The position numbers and the translations under genes are program-made. Shown in pieces: positions 50,401 through 61,123 of a stretch of DNA of 64,000 nucleotides. Where the stretch lies: positions 23,863,210-23,927,209 of the forward strand of contig CM033110.1 in NCBI GenBank assembly GCA_019321725.1. The letters are read 5' to 3'. Each line of letters starts with the position of its first letter. The first letter of the stretch is position 1. The DNA comes from Paulownia fortunei. Its lineage: Eukaryota; Streptophyta; Magnoliopsida; Lamiales; Paulowniaceae. Under the pieces are notes generated by a model that had not been told where the DNA came from, did not search any database, and was given only the letters and a program-made list of their open reading frames with translations.

Positions 50401-53320
50401 TGCATGCTTTGTTGAAATAATTTTTGCACATCCAAGATTAGGCTGAGAAACTATATACTATATATCAGTATTAAATTTTTTATAAATCTGAAGCTTGAAA
50501 GTGTTTGTAGATTTAAAAACCATCGGCCCGCCCCAATACTGTACAATTAAAAATCGACTGAAGAATAACAGATGATAGAAAAAGGCAGGCAATGAGGACT
50601 GAGGAGAGTTGTTTTTCTTTCTTCTTCCCTTTTTTTTTTTTTTTTTTTTTGCCCTTTATGAAGCATTAAAGTACATGTAAAGTGGAACTTTATGATGTAT
50701 CAAGTATAAGTACTTTAGGATTGAGATTCAATATTCCAAGCAACTAGCAAGAGCTGAGGCAATTATTTCTGCATATCAAGCTTGTTGTGGCAATTATGTT
50801 TAATCTCTCTTTTGGGGGATGGATTGATTGCCATTTGCTTTTACTTCATAAAAAAAGATGGATAGTTTTGAAGTTTGAACAGTTGTGCGAGGAGTACTTA
50901 CACTTTCAGTGCAAACAATCAATGCCCATAAGTTGCATTTAGGAGTGGGTGTATTGGCGTCTTCTCACTCTTAATGGGTTGCACGTCAACCAAATGAAAA
51001 TAAAAAATAAAAAATAAAAAATAAAATAATATATATATATATATATTTATGAATTAAAATTTCTAGTAATTAGTTTGGATGTTTGGGAACTAATATTGCT
51101 GAAATCTTCAAAGAAAGTAACATCTTTGTTAAAAGATTTTTTTCTTCGAAAAAAAAAAAAGAAAAGCCAATTTCTGTTTTAAAATTTTGATCTGACTCGC
51201 TGGACGCCCCAATTTAAATGTCCAAGTCTCAATTAGTACAGAGTTTTTAATGAAAGTTATAAAAAGTGAAGTTTTTTAATGTTTTTGCACTTTTACCCAA
51301 AAACGAATATGTGAGAGTTGGTTGTCTAGTTTTAAGTTAAATTGTACTGAAAAAAGTGTTTAAGAAAATTAGACATACTTTTGGACTATTTAATTAGAGA
51401 GAGGAAGATTCTCAGACTCTTTAATTAAATGGGACTGATTATATATTTCGAATTAAATTGTTTAATTTTTGTCCTGATGTGAGGTTCTTGGTCAGGTGGA
51501 GAACTAAAAAAATCGAGTCTCAAGAACTTGCCAGCCCAGCATGGACCATAAAACCACAAGGCAAGATTAACTCTAGGTAACACCCCATGTGGAATCTCCA
51601 TGCTTTCTTTGGAAGTTGTTTTTATTTTAATTTATCCCTTTTCTGTATTCTATTTTGGGTTTTATCCCACGAAATTAACCCAACAATCAAAGTTTTTTTT
51701 TTAAAAAAAAATACATAAAAGAGATCAGGGATCTTGATGTATTCAGTTCCTTTAAATATGAATATATACTGTATTCCAAGATCAGAACTAATTTAATGTT
51801 AGATCTCCCCATCAATAAAAAAGGGTTAAACTTATGTATCATCAAGAAGTCAATATATGAACCCCTTTACCCTCGTGAGTTTAGGTGCTAATTCCAACTA
51901 CCTTCCCGAGCTTCAAAAAAGATTAATGTGTCTTGTTTATTGAATAGTTTAAGGCACTGTAAAAGGCAATTTCACCCTTATATTCATAGTTCTAGCTCTC
52001 TCTCAGAATAAAAAAAGATAAAATTAAAAAATTCTCCCAATTTTCTTTTGCATTAAAATAAATACATCTGAATATGAGGAATTTTTTTTATGCATCACTC
52101 ATGTGTGAACTTTATAGTTGTAATCAAGTCATTTTATTTGATGATATGACATTATTATTCATAAAACTCCACATAATAAAGTGTTGGCGAATGATACTTC
52201 GTCAAGGTTATCTACTCATTATTTGCATTTCCTAAAACAATGGTGTGTGTTGAATCATTTTTTTGTTTACATAAGATTTAGTATTGAAAAAAGAAGTATC
52301 TAAATTAAGAATAAATAACTAAATAAAAAAAATATATTATATACTAAGTATAATGTTGTTTACTCCAAAAAAATAGTCTATGTAGCATGTTATTCATGAG
52401 AATTCATGAATATTGCCATAGACTGTAGATGGAAGAGTATTTTTTTTTTTTGCCAAAAATAAAGTAAGAAACAATTTGAAAAGCTTGTATTGGTTGAAGA
52501 AATGAAGGGACGGATAAAATTTACTGACATTCCAAACGGAAGAAAAGTTTTCACAAGTTTGGCTCCTGCCTGCTTTTCTCCGTCTTACTCAGGCCCATCA
52601 CATTCCCCTTGAAGCTCTTCTTTCATTTTTTAGGCCAAAATATAGCAGCCCCACTTTCATGAACACCCCTGAACCATATCATATTGAGAGGGTGGTTCGT
52701 TAAATTTATTTAAAAAAATTTTATAATTTTTTTATAGTATAAATTTTATTTAAAAAATATATTTTTATAGTATTTGTATAAAGTAAGATTATAGAGTCTC
52801 TAAAATGTTAATAATGATAAAATTTGTATTTAAAATGATCAAAATTAAAAAAGTTGTTAAAATTTCAAAAACAAATTAAAAACTCATCCTTTTTTCAAAG
52901 GTACTTGGCCAGTTTATTTCCTAAAACTTTACCATTTTATAAACTATAAAAAATCTTACATTATTTTTTGAATAGGTAATAACTTCACCCTACTTTTTCA
53001 AATATCCGTCACCTATATCTTCCTTGCACTCCATTTCTAATGGTGAAATTCTTACATGATAAAGAAAGGGCTCGTGAATACCAAGATGTATCTAAGTAAG
53101 AATATCTTGAAAAAAAGAAAAATTCAAAAAGGAAAAATATATTAAAATTTTAGATGCCATTTAAGAGAATACCAAGATGTCATATTCTTAATTCACTGTT
53201 TCCCAATCATAACAAGGTTAATCTTATCCCCAGATTTTTTTCGTTGCTGCGAATTATCCAAAATAGGAATATGCTCCAGTATTACACAGGCAAAACACAT
53301 TTTTTTGTACAATCTTTATG
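47458..53320. other. Long AT-rich intergenic spacer
   Basis: No gene supported. The first few hundred bases are the probable 3' UTR of the CCR-like gene. A GC-richer fragment at 49555-49690 contains an inverted repeat ACTCACG-TT-CGTGAGT (49585-49600). Another short open stretch at 50085-50273 has no recognisable motif. Poly-T runs lie near 50630-50653 and an AAAAT/TA repeat near 51000-51045. Confidence 0.5.

Positions 53321-53358
<38 letters not shown>
53321..53358. repeat. (AT)n microsatellite
   Basis: About eighteen AT/TA units with one CA interruption, roughly 530 bp before the next gene. Confidence 0.9.
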
Positions 53359-53362
<4 letters not shown>

Positions 53363-53599
53363 TTTTTGGTCAATTCAATCTTTTTGGAATTAAATAAAGT
53401 AAAGAGATATCTCAGGTGATTTTATTCTTGCGGTACAGTCCACGCGCTTAGAGTGCGGGTGGGTCTGTCCGTTGTCCCGTTTCCGTTTTCAGCAAAACTT
53501 TCAACCCTCGCAACACTAAATACATGGACCTCTGCACCTCTTTGGAATTACAAGAATAATTGCATGGAAAAACACCATATCTTGTACGTTAAAGCAATT

Positions 53600-53887
53600 A
53601 ATATTTTACGAAACCCCTCACCCCCAACCCGACTCCCCTCCCCCTACTCCACCCCGTAATCTTTTACTTATACATTTCTACATACATCTTGTTTTCATGT
53701 GCAGAAATGGAGAATTTTCTATATGATTTGTGAGAGAAATTTTTATGCCTACTCATCGTCTGTCGACCTCGCTTATAAAAGAAACTCAAGTTCTTGTATG
53801 GACACGGCCCATTGTGCCAGATTTACCAGAGCTTCCATTTACAGAGAAAAAGTGTATTTCACATTATAGGAGAGAAAAAAAGCTCAA
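53600..53887 (+). promoter_or_regulatory. Promoter and leader of the Cys-rich membrane protein gene
   Basis: TATAAA at 53774-53779 (context CTTATAAAAG) predicts a start near 53805 and a leader of about 80 nt. Upstream, 53614-53655 carries six C-runs of three to five bases. The TATA box supports the ATG at 53888. Confidence 0.55.
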
Positions 53888-54421
53888 ATGGACGATCAGA
53901 ATCCATCTCCAGCTTCTTCCTCGTCGAGCTCTGCTGTGGGGAAACACTGCCGCCGACTCCGGCGTCATGCGGTGGAGGAAGATGGCGGAGATCCGGTGGC
54001 GTGCACGGGGAAGTCGTGCCAGTCGTGCACGGCGGGGGTGATCGCTGACTGCGTGGCCGTGAGCTGCTGCCCGTGCGCGGTGGTGAACATTTTAGCCCTG
54101 GCGTTTTTCAAGCTGCCGTGGGCGGTGGCACGTAAATGCCTCGTCGGCCGGAAAAAGAAGAGCCGGCGGAGGATGCTGGAAGAGAGGAAATGCTGTAGGG
54201 GGGATAAAGATGGGGTTTCAGAAAAGGGAAGGGTAGAGGGTGGGACATCGGAAAGTGTATTGTCGTCCGTCGGAGCTGAGATTGGTGAAGAAGAGCTGAA
54301 TGACAATTTTAGTGCGGAGTTTAAGGCAGAGGAGGTTTGGTTAGAGCTGTATGAGGTTGGCCATTTGGGTTTTGGTAGGGTTTCTTTTACTGGGGTTCCT
54401 TTTCACAACAAGGGCAATTAA
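53888..54421 (+). CDS. Plant-specific Cys-rich probable membrane protein
   Basis: Single-exon gene, 177 aa. After a Ser-rich start (MDDQNPSPASSSSSSAVGK) comes the core: CTGKSCQSCTAGVIADCVAV, then SCCPCAVVNILALAFFKLPW and AVARKCLVGRKKKSRRR. The core is a Cys-rich hydrophobic segment (about residues 40-80), long enough for one or two membrane passes, flanked by a strongly basic stretch that would face the cytosol. The C-terminal half is charged and ends FKAEEVWLELYEVGHLGFGR followed by VSFTGVPF. I recognise this as an uncharacterised plant family (from memory At5g14690 and At3g11690 type); no function is established. The clustered Cys residues could be palmitoylated or bind metal; both are guesses. 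It is intronless, with a good TATA box upstream. Confidence 0.82.
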   Translation: MDDQNPSPASSSSSSAVGKHCRRLRRHAVEEDGGDPVACTGKSCQSCTAGVIADCVAVSCCPCAVVNILALAFFKLPWAVARKCLVGRKKKSRRRMLEERKCCRGDKDGVSEKGRVEGGTSESVLSSVGAEIGEEELNDNFSAEFKAEEVWLELYEVGHLGFGRVSFTGVPFHNKGN

Positions 54422-56040
54422 GGGAATTTCCTTTTCTTTTTGCTTTTTTGTCAAGGTAAAAATCTTGAAATATTAGATATTTCTTCCTTGGGAGAGTTGA
54501 ACCTGGCTAAGTTTTTTATCCTTTTCTTTTTTTGGCTTAAAAGGGTTATTAACTTATGATGAAGTGTCTATTTTACCCTTTGGCTTGGGAAGTTGGATTG
54601 ATGAGAGATGTATGGGTCATTAGCAAAGAAAAGAAAGAGTATGTCTGACTCTCTATTGGTTTAATATTCCTAGTGCTCCTCTGTATATTGTATAGTTCAT
54701 TTGCACTTTTACAAATCTCCTATTTTTGTTCTCTTATTTCTATTTTTATTTATTTATATAATTTGGAAGGCAATCTTTTGTCATCTCTCTTTAACTTTTT
54801 TTTAGAGAATCCATCAAGTATATAAAGGAATCAATATATTAATGATACACTCAATTGTGAAATTAATATGCAATACTGCAATTAGATTATAAAACAGACT
54901 TCTTCTTTTTCTTTTTTTGTGAGATTTAAATTTAAAATTGCTAGTGTTTGAATATGAATTTTTACTAGTTCAACTACACTACATTACCGTCACCTTTCTT
55001 AATTTCTCTTCATCACAGTAGGAGTTTTTGCATGGAGAGAAGAGCCAAAGCTGTCACGCAATGTCAAAGAGCATCCTGATTGTTACTTTAATTTCCAAGG
55101 ATCAATAATTATAATTATAAGCCAATTTTTTTTTGTGCCCTTTTGGGATCTTCAACTCAGAACTTCCTTGGACTTTATCACTTTTTTTTTTTTTTGAAAT
55201 ACTTCCACCACTTTTTCTAAGATATTTCACAAGTTCACTTGGTAGGTGGCATGATTTTCTTATATTATCTTTGGATCAACACAATTAGGGTCGTGAAATT
55301 GAAACAACTCCATAGAAAATTAAATAAAAAAGCCTCTAATTTTAATTTCAACACTTCAATTGATGGATAAAATTAAAAGTTTATTTCACGATATAAATGT
55401 ATGTTAAATGTGTAGAATATAAATTTATATATATATTAACGTGTCACACCGTTTGTAGTCTTTCTGTGATCAGGAAAGCCACGTTGCAGCATAATGGTAA
55501 ATTCAAATTGACCTCTTTGTTGATTTAGTTAGTATATAATATTTGCTCTTAAAGCAGGCACAATTTTTTTTTCTTTTAATTAATTACTATAGTCCTATTT
55601 AATTATGTATGTTGTGATAATGCTTAGTTGTCATCACAATCTTCTTTTTTTTTTTCTATTTTATGTCGACTAATGATGGAAAGGATAAATTTGTTTAGGG
55701 ATGTGGATTAGATTTTTTAATGCTTTAATTAAAATTTTAAATTACTGATAAACAAAGTTAACAATAATTAGGCTGACTTTTATTTAAAAAATTAAAAAGT
55801 TGATAGCCACCACGGTGGTTGAGGGTAGGCAAGAGTCCCTACAAGTTTATTAAAAAATATAAAAAGAAAAAGTTTTATGAGGGAAACATCATGTTTGACC
55901 CACATAATTAGAATAACACATAAAAAATTATGGGATAAAACTTATATAATTACAAAAACGAGTCCATGTTTCTTCTTTAAGTACACTGCGACCTTAATTT
56001 TATAAAAAAATGTCAAACTATATTTATCTCAAGCTGCCTA
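54422..56040. other. AT-rich intergenic spacer
   Basis: The first 300 bp are T-rich and likely the 3' UTR of the preceding gene. The rest has poly-T runs (55182-55195, 55645-55660) and no supported gene. Confidence 0.5.
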
Positions 56041-56041
56041 A

Positions 56042-56320
56042 TTTTTTTTGTTTTTGGATAACGCTCCATAATGAGCGTTCCTCCACCCCGCCTCTGGAGC
56101 CCGGAAGAGGAATTAAATTGCAGAATGTATCTTAATTATCAAGTAACACACAAAAAATTTCTGTACATTGGTACCCCACAACGGGTCCATCCTAACCTGT
56201 CGTAGTTCGATTATTCCTTTGGGACAGAGCTCGCCCAACAAATGGAATCGAACCCGTATACTGCGATTGCCACCAAAGAATAACTTTATACACTAAACTA
56301 ACTAAACTATGCCTAGGGGG
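56042..56320 (-). mobile_element. tRNA-derived SINE
   Basis: Read on the minus strand, it starts GCCCCCTAGGCATAGTTTAG near 56320. A TTAGTTAGTTTAG stretch like a pol III box A is followed by a perfect box B, GGTTCGATTCC, about 60 bases on (near 56248). A unique body of about 180 bp ends in an A-rich tail with AAAAACAAAAAAAAT (56041-56056). The order box A, box B, body, A-rich tail is that of a plant SINE. Near the tail a short hairpin AACGCTC/GAGCGTT is present. Flanks share TATTTATC with nearby CAAAC on both sides, a possible but unproven target duplication. Confidence 0.6.
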
Positions 56321-57700
56321 CAAACCGTCTATTTATCAATATTTTGATTGAACAATCACAATAAATGCTTCAAAATTCAACTCGTTCATCAACTGTAAAA
56401 TTGATTGGCTATATGTATATATTATGAGTATCATAAAAGAAAAGAAAATTAAAGCTCACATAAAGTCGATATTCTCGTCTCACTTCAATGATTTTATGTA
56501 AATAAATCAACAACTCAATTTAATTGGGAAAGCTCAAGCTCTTAAACTTTGAAATGATTTTTCATTATTTTGACCAATTCTTTCCCGACACATCGAGTTT
56601 TACCTTCAACAAAAATTTATCTGGTACGGTGTACTCTCAGGCAGTTTTTAACCTTTGACACATTTGGGTTCTCCAGCTAGTTTACTTTGTTTTTCATGTT
56701 ACATGCTTAGAAATTCTGTCGCTTGACATTCCAAAATTGAGCATTGCAAAATGGGTACACATAGAAAGCAACTCGTGAGGTTTAGAAGTTAGAGTGAGAA
56801 AAGTTTAATACCCAAAATATTATAGAAACAATAACTGTAAGGAAATCCTCATGCATGCCTGCCCCCCCTGCCTTTCCATGAGATAATTAATTCACAACGA
56901 CCTCACATGGTAAAACTATCAAATGCCTCAACATAAGGGGTAAAATATTTGCAAACATTTCAAGAATTGTACCATGGAGTGACACTGTTGCTGCAGTGTT
57001 ATAATCTCGTGTGGTGGTTTCTTGCACATGCAGTTGGTGTTATTCCATTTCTGCTACTTCAGCCCATTAAATTCATGTTAAAAACATAAGATATTTTTCT
57101 CAAAGTTTGATTCATTCATGGTCATGAAACCTCCCCAACCCCCAACCCCCACCAAAAATTAAAAAAGAAAAATCAAATAGTGTATTTTTAATTTGGTGAG
57201 ATTGTATTTTTATTTTTATGGTGAGTAAATAATTTGACGTTCCAAATTTTATGATCCTATTTTACTCATGATACAAAGTTTTAAAAATAATAGGCGGAAA
57301 GTAAATGTTTTGTAAATTCTCCTCAAAAAGTAGTGATTAACAATTAGTGACGAACGCATACACATTAAGTATGATAGAATTTAATACATTTATGTATAAT
57401 TTTTGGCTTAGTTTGAGTATTTATTCCATCTATTCATCATTATTCATATTTATTATTCATCCAATGGATTCTTAGTATCATGCAAAACTATGTGATGACG
57501 TAATTTCAAATTGATTCTTTACTTTGATAATTAAGTTGGACTGTAAACAAAATTCAAATTAAAAAAAAAAAAAAAACTCGATTTTCGATCCGAAAAATTT
57601 ATACAGGATTTCTAGCTTGACTTCTTAGAGCCTATTAATTGGTAAATATATTTACATTTAGAATTTCAGAACCATAACAATCTTTCACAAATATTGTAGG
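56321..57700. other. AT-rich intergenic spacer
   Basis: No gene supported. A C-rich stretch at 57131-57152 (CCCC, CCCCC, CCCCC runs) is the only notable motif. Confidence 0.5.
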
Positions 57701-57702
57701 CC

Positions 57703-58060
57703 CAAGTGAAAAGTCTCCACGAGGGACCTCCAGGGAGAAATGGGCCGAAACCAAAAATGGTGGAGCCCATTAAGCTACATTATGAGCTAGTTTTTGGAGC
57801 CCAGGCCCATTAACAAAAATGGTGTATAAATTTTTTTATCTCGGAAGATTTTCATAAACAAGTATTTGGAGCCCAGGCCCATTAATACTCCCGCCACTTC
57901 TCTCCTTAGTAGTAGTTGAATAGTTCAAATAAGAAATGAAATTTTCTGTGGGTCTACAGACTACAAGTCATGTCGCAAGACCCTGCCGTAAAAGAACAAC
58001 GCCCAGTTCAGATTTGTTTGGCAGGACAGAAGAAGATAATTTGGTTTTTTTTTTCTGAAG
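57703..58060 (+). promoter_or_regulatory. Promoter-like GGCCCA cluster followed by a short ORF, no known gene
   Basis: GGCCCA/TGGGCC/GCCCATTAA elements occur at about 57702, 57742, 57765, 57804 and 57876. The last two lie in an exact 21-bp direct repeat (57793-57813 and 57865-57885) around AGGCCCATTAA. A leader-like CT-rich stretch (CCGCCACTTCTCTCC) follows, then a 40-codon ORF at 57936-58058 (MKFSVGLQTTSHVARP start). I recognise no protein. It could be an unannotated small transcript or a stray promoter copy. Confidence 0.3.
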
Positions 58061-58909
58061 CTAAATAAATATACTTGACCAAGAAAATGATTATTTATTA
58101 ATTTTTTAATAAAATGCTTCTTTTTTTTTCTTAAAATGGTATCAAATGAGAATTTCTAGATTGATATTTCATGTAAAATATATATGCACATGTAAACTTT
58201 CTTGTTCGGGTAACATACAACTTGTAATACAGAATGGTAAAAGGTAACCACATTTGAATCTTGATTATAATGGTATGCTCTTCATTTGCATTGAATTCTC
58301 CTTTTTTTAATTAAAATGTAACAGGTAAGAAAAGGAATTAAAATGTAACAGGTAAGTTCTTAGTACTATGTTTTTCAATAACGAATAAAATTTAAGATCT
58401 AATAACTTGAAAAATTACAACATTCGTTACGCACATGAAAATGAAACCAATGTCGATATATATTCTTGTTAATGAAATGGAGCATATACCAAAATAAAAA
58501 AATAAAATTCTTGATAATTATATATGCATACGATAAAATTAGGAGTGTAAACGAATCGAGTCAAACACGTTAACTTATGATTGTTTGTCCTCTCCTTCAT
58601 TTCATTTTCATTTTCATCTAATTTTGAAAATGTGACTAGATATGAGATGAAAATGTAATAATAATATTTTTTTTTTTTTGTGAAATTAGATGTGAGAATT
58701 TTTATGGAACATTGTTTGGAAATGAGATTTTTTTTAAAAAAATTATAAAATATTTTTTGAAAGTAAAATTTTAGAAGAACTTTTTTATGATAAGCGGGAA
58801 ATTTGTTTTTATGGAAAAAAATTTATATATGGTATTATATTTTGGCATTAATTTAATAACAATGCCTTTATGTATCAATTTAAGTTCGTTCGTTCCATAC
58901 ATATATAAA

Positions 58910-59035
58910 TATTAGGTACCTGCATATATATATATACATATGTATAATATATACATATATTATATATATATACATGTTGATAGATATATGTGTATAATAT
59001 GTATATAAATATATATGTATATATATATATATCTA
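58910..59035. repeat. AT-rich palindromic microsatellite cluster
   Basis: Several ATATATAC/GTATATAT units in both orientations make a stretch that can fold back on itself. It is low complexity and seen directly. Confidence 0.75.
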
Positions 59036-59389
59036 AGTAAGTTACAGATTAACCCCTGTGTTTGAGTGAAAATACAAAAAATATTTTTTAATTGTAATTA
59101 AAAAACAATTAGTTTAATTTGAGGTTTACAAATTAAATTCTAATATTTCTAATTATACTTTAATAAGTACTATTTTATATATCATTGTTTTCATTAATGT
59201 TTAAAAATATAAAATAATTATATATTACACCTTCTATTTAAATTTCTTTAACAACTGATATTTTTAACCTAAAAATCTTGTTTATTTGTAAAAATTAGTA
59301 TTATATAATTTTTTATTTATAAATATAAAAAACTACAAAACATCTTTATAATATTCTTTTAATTTATTTACACTCTTTATAATTTTCAT

Positions 59390-59860
59390 TTGCATTTTTT
59401 TTATTTTATTTTTTGCCCTTCTTCTTCCTTCCACCACCACTACACCGCCCCCCTCCTCCTCCCCTCTTCCTCTTCTTCCTTCCTACACCACACCACATCA
59501 CACCACACCACCCCTACTAGCGGTCACCACCACCACCGCCTCCTTCTTCTCCTCTTCCTCTTCTTCTTCTTCTTCTTCTTCTTTCATTTGTCATTTTTTT
59601 TTCTGTCTTTTGTCTTTCTTCTTCTTCCTTCCTCAACCACCACCACCACCACCATCCTCTACCGGCGGTCACCACCACCACACTCTCCCTCCTCATCCCC
59701 TCTTCTTCTTCTTCTCCCTTCCTCAACCACCACCACACCGCCCCCCTCCTCCTCCCCTTCTTCTTCGCCCAGCTCACTCCCCGTCCAACTCCCTCACTGC
59801 TTAGCCTCTCCCACCCCTGGTTCCTGTGCCCAGATTTGTTTTTTCTTCAAAACACACACA
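59390..59860. repeat. Long polypyrimidine, CTT/CCA-type repeat tract
   Basis: About 450 bp are almost purely C and T on the plus strand with (CTT)n, (CCT)n and (CCA)n blocks. A larger unit recurs: CACCGCCCCCCTCCTCCTCC occurs near 59444 and again near 59735, and GGCGGTCACCACCACCAC occurs near 59520 and 59664 (with small differences). The open frames across it (Ser/Pro/His/Thr runs) are a by-product of the repeats. Confidence 0.8.
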
Positions 59861-59869
59861 CACACGATC

Positions 59870-60699
59870 TTAAAAAATTCAGATCCAAATGTGTAATGCG
59901 TATATATATGTATATCTGTGTGTGTGTATATTATATATATTTAAACAGTTCGATTACCGTAGAAATGAGAGGAAAAGGATACTTTGGCAAAGAAAATCTC
60001 CACGAGAGGATTTCTTTCTGAAAAAATTATTAGGTTAGTTGGTCATAATGAAAAAGGAGAAACAGTTAATTGGAAGGGGATTTCTGAATTTGTTTTACAA
60101 TCAATCATCCGTCCAACAAAAAAATTTCTGGCAACGAAATTTTGGAAAAATTTCTCATAAGCAAGCACACTGATAGTGTTAAAACTTGAGTTTTTGTTAC
60201 GATTTAAAAATTGTATTTTAATTTAATTTGATAGATAATTTAATAAATTTAATTAATTTTTAATTAAATTGAATACATATTAAATTCAAATAATTGATTT
60301 TTTGATATATATATTTTTATTTTTTTATTAATCTAATCGAGTTCGTTCCAAATTTTATATATTATCAAATAAAAAAAATATATTCAAACTTAATTTATTA
60401 AATGAACAAATTAAAATCAAACGAATTAAAAATAAATGTCAATTCAAATTTTGAGTTGCTTGGTTTAAATCATATTTTTTGAGTAATCAAACACACCCTC
60501 TGAATTATTAAAACTGAAAAATACTATGGGTTTACACTGTATATGCTCTCCATACTCGTCCGGAGGCTTGTTGCGTTAGAAAAAGGAGAGGTTACAAGTG
60601 ATACGTAAAGACAGAAAGGGGAAATAGCAAAGATTTCACAAAAGAAGAAACAATTTACAAAAGGAACCACGTTGTCCAACTTCATCAAAACGGCACCAT
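59870..60699. other. AT-rich intergenic spacer
   Basis: Begins with (CA)n and (GT)n dinucleotide runs (59853-59865, 59920-59930), then AT-rich sequence. Segments near 60330-60480 have TCGAGTTCGTTCCAAAT and CAAACGAATTAAAAAT, reminiscent of old hAT-like relics. No gene supported. Confidence 0.45.
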
Positions 60700-61123
60700 T
60701 TTAGTATAAAAACAGTTAGGGCTTGATTAGGGTTAAAAATGTAATCAAAGAGGACAATGCAGTAGGAACAAGACACGTGGCTGATTTATTAACAAAAACA
60801 AATTAGCTGAGTTAGTTACACGGTTCGGTAGCTAAAGAAGCAGCTAATCAAGTTAGGAAATAAAAGAGGAGATTGTGCGGGCAAATGCTCAGTTTGAAAG
60901 TAATAATACAGTTCTTTCTCCTTCATCTTCTTGCTTATTTTTTTCTTCTTCGATTTTCTTCTCTCTGTTCTCACTTTCACTTCCCAAATTCTCTCTCTCC
61001 TTAGCTGTTCTATACGATCTTGGGGAAGAATATCTATGGTTTACACTGGTTTGAAGGAACTGAAGTGAATTCCAGGTTGATTCATAGCAGAGAGTGACTC
61101 GGAATTTGAATCGGTGAGTGGAG
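60700..61123 (+). promoter_or_regulatory. Promoter and leader of the universal stress protein gene
   Basis: TATAAAAAC lies at about 60706. An ABRE-type ACACGTGGC lies at 60773-60781 and a CCACGTTG near 60667. The stretch 60905-61015 is strongly pyrimidine-rich (TTCTTCTTCG, CTTCTCTCTG, CTCTCTCTCC), as in many plant leaders. The ABRE suggests abscisic acid or stress response, which would suit the gene; this is inference. Confidence 0.5.
61036..61068 (+). CDS. Upstream ORF in the USP leader (10 aa)
   Basis: ATG at 61036 opens MVYTGLKELK and stops at 61066-61068, 55 nt before the main ATG. It lies in the probable leader, so scanning ribosomes would meet it first. No conservation evidence is available. 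Confidence 0.35.
   Translation: MVYTGLKELK

Noticed and set aside
59390..59896. 168-codon open frame of Ser/Pro/His/Thr
   Set aside because: It is a by-product of C/T-rich repeats; the opposite strand is open too.
61118..61123. Start of the USP frame at 61118
   Set aside because: That codon is GTG; the ATG at 61124 is the normal start.
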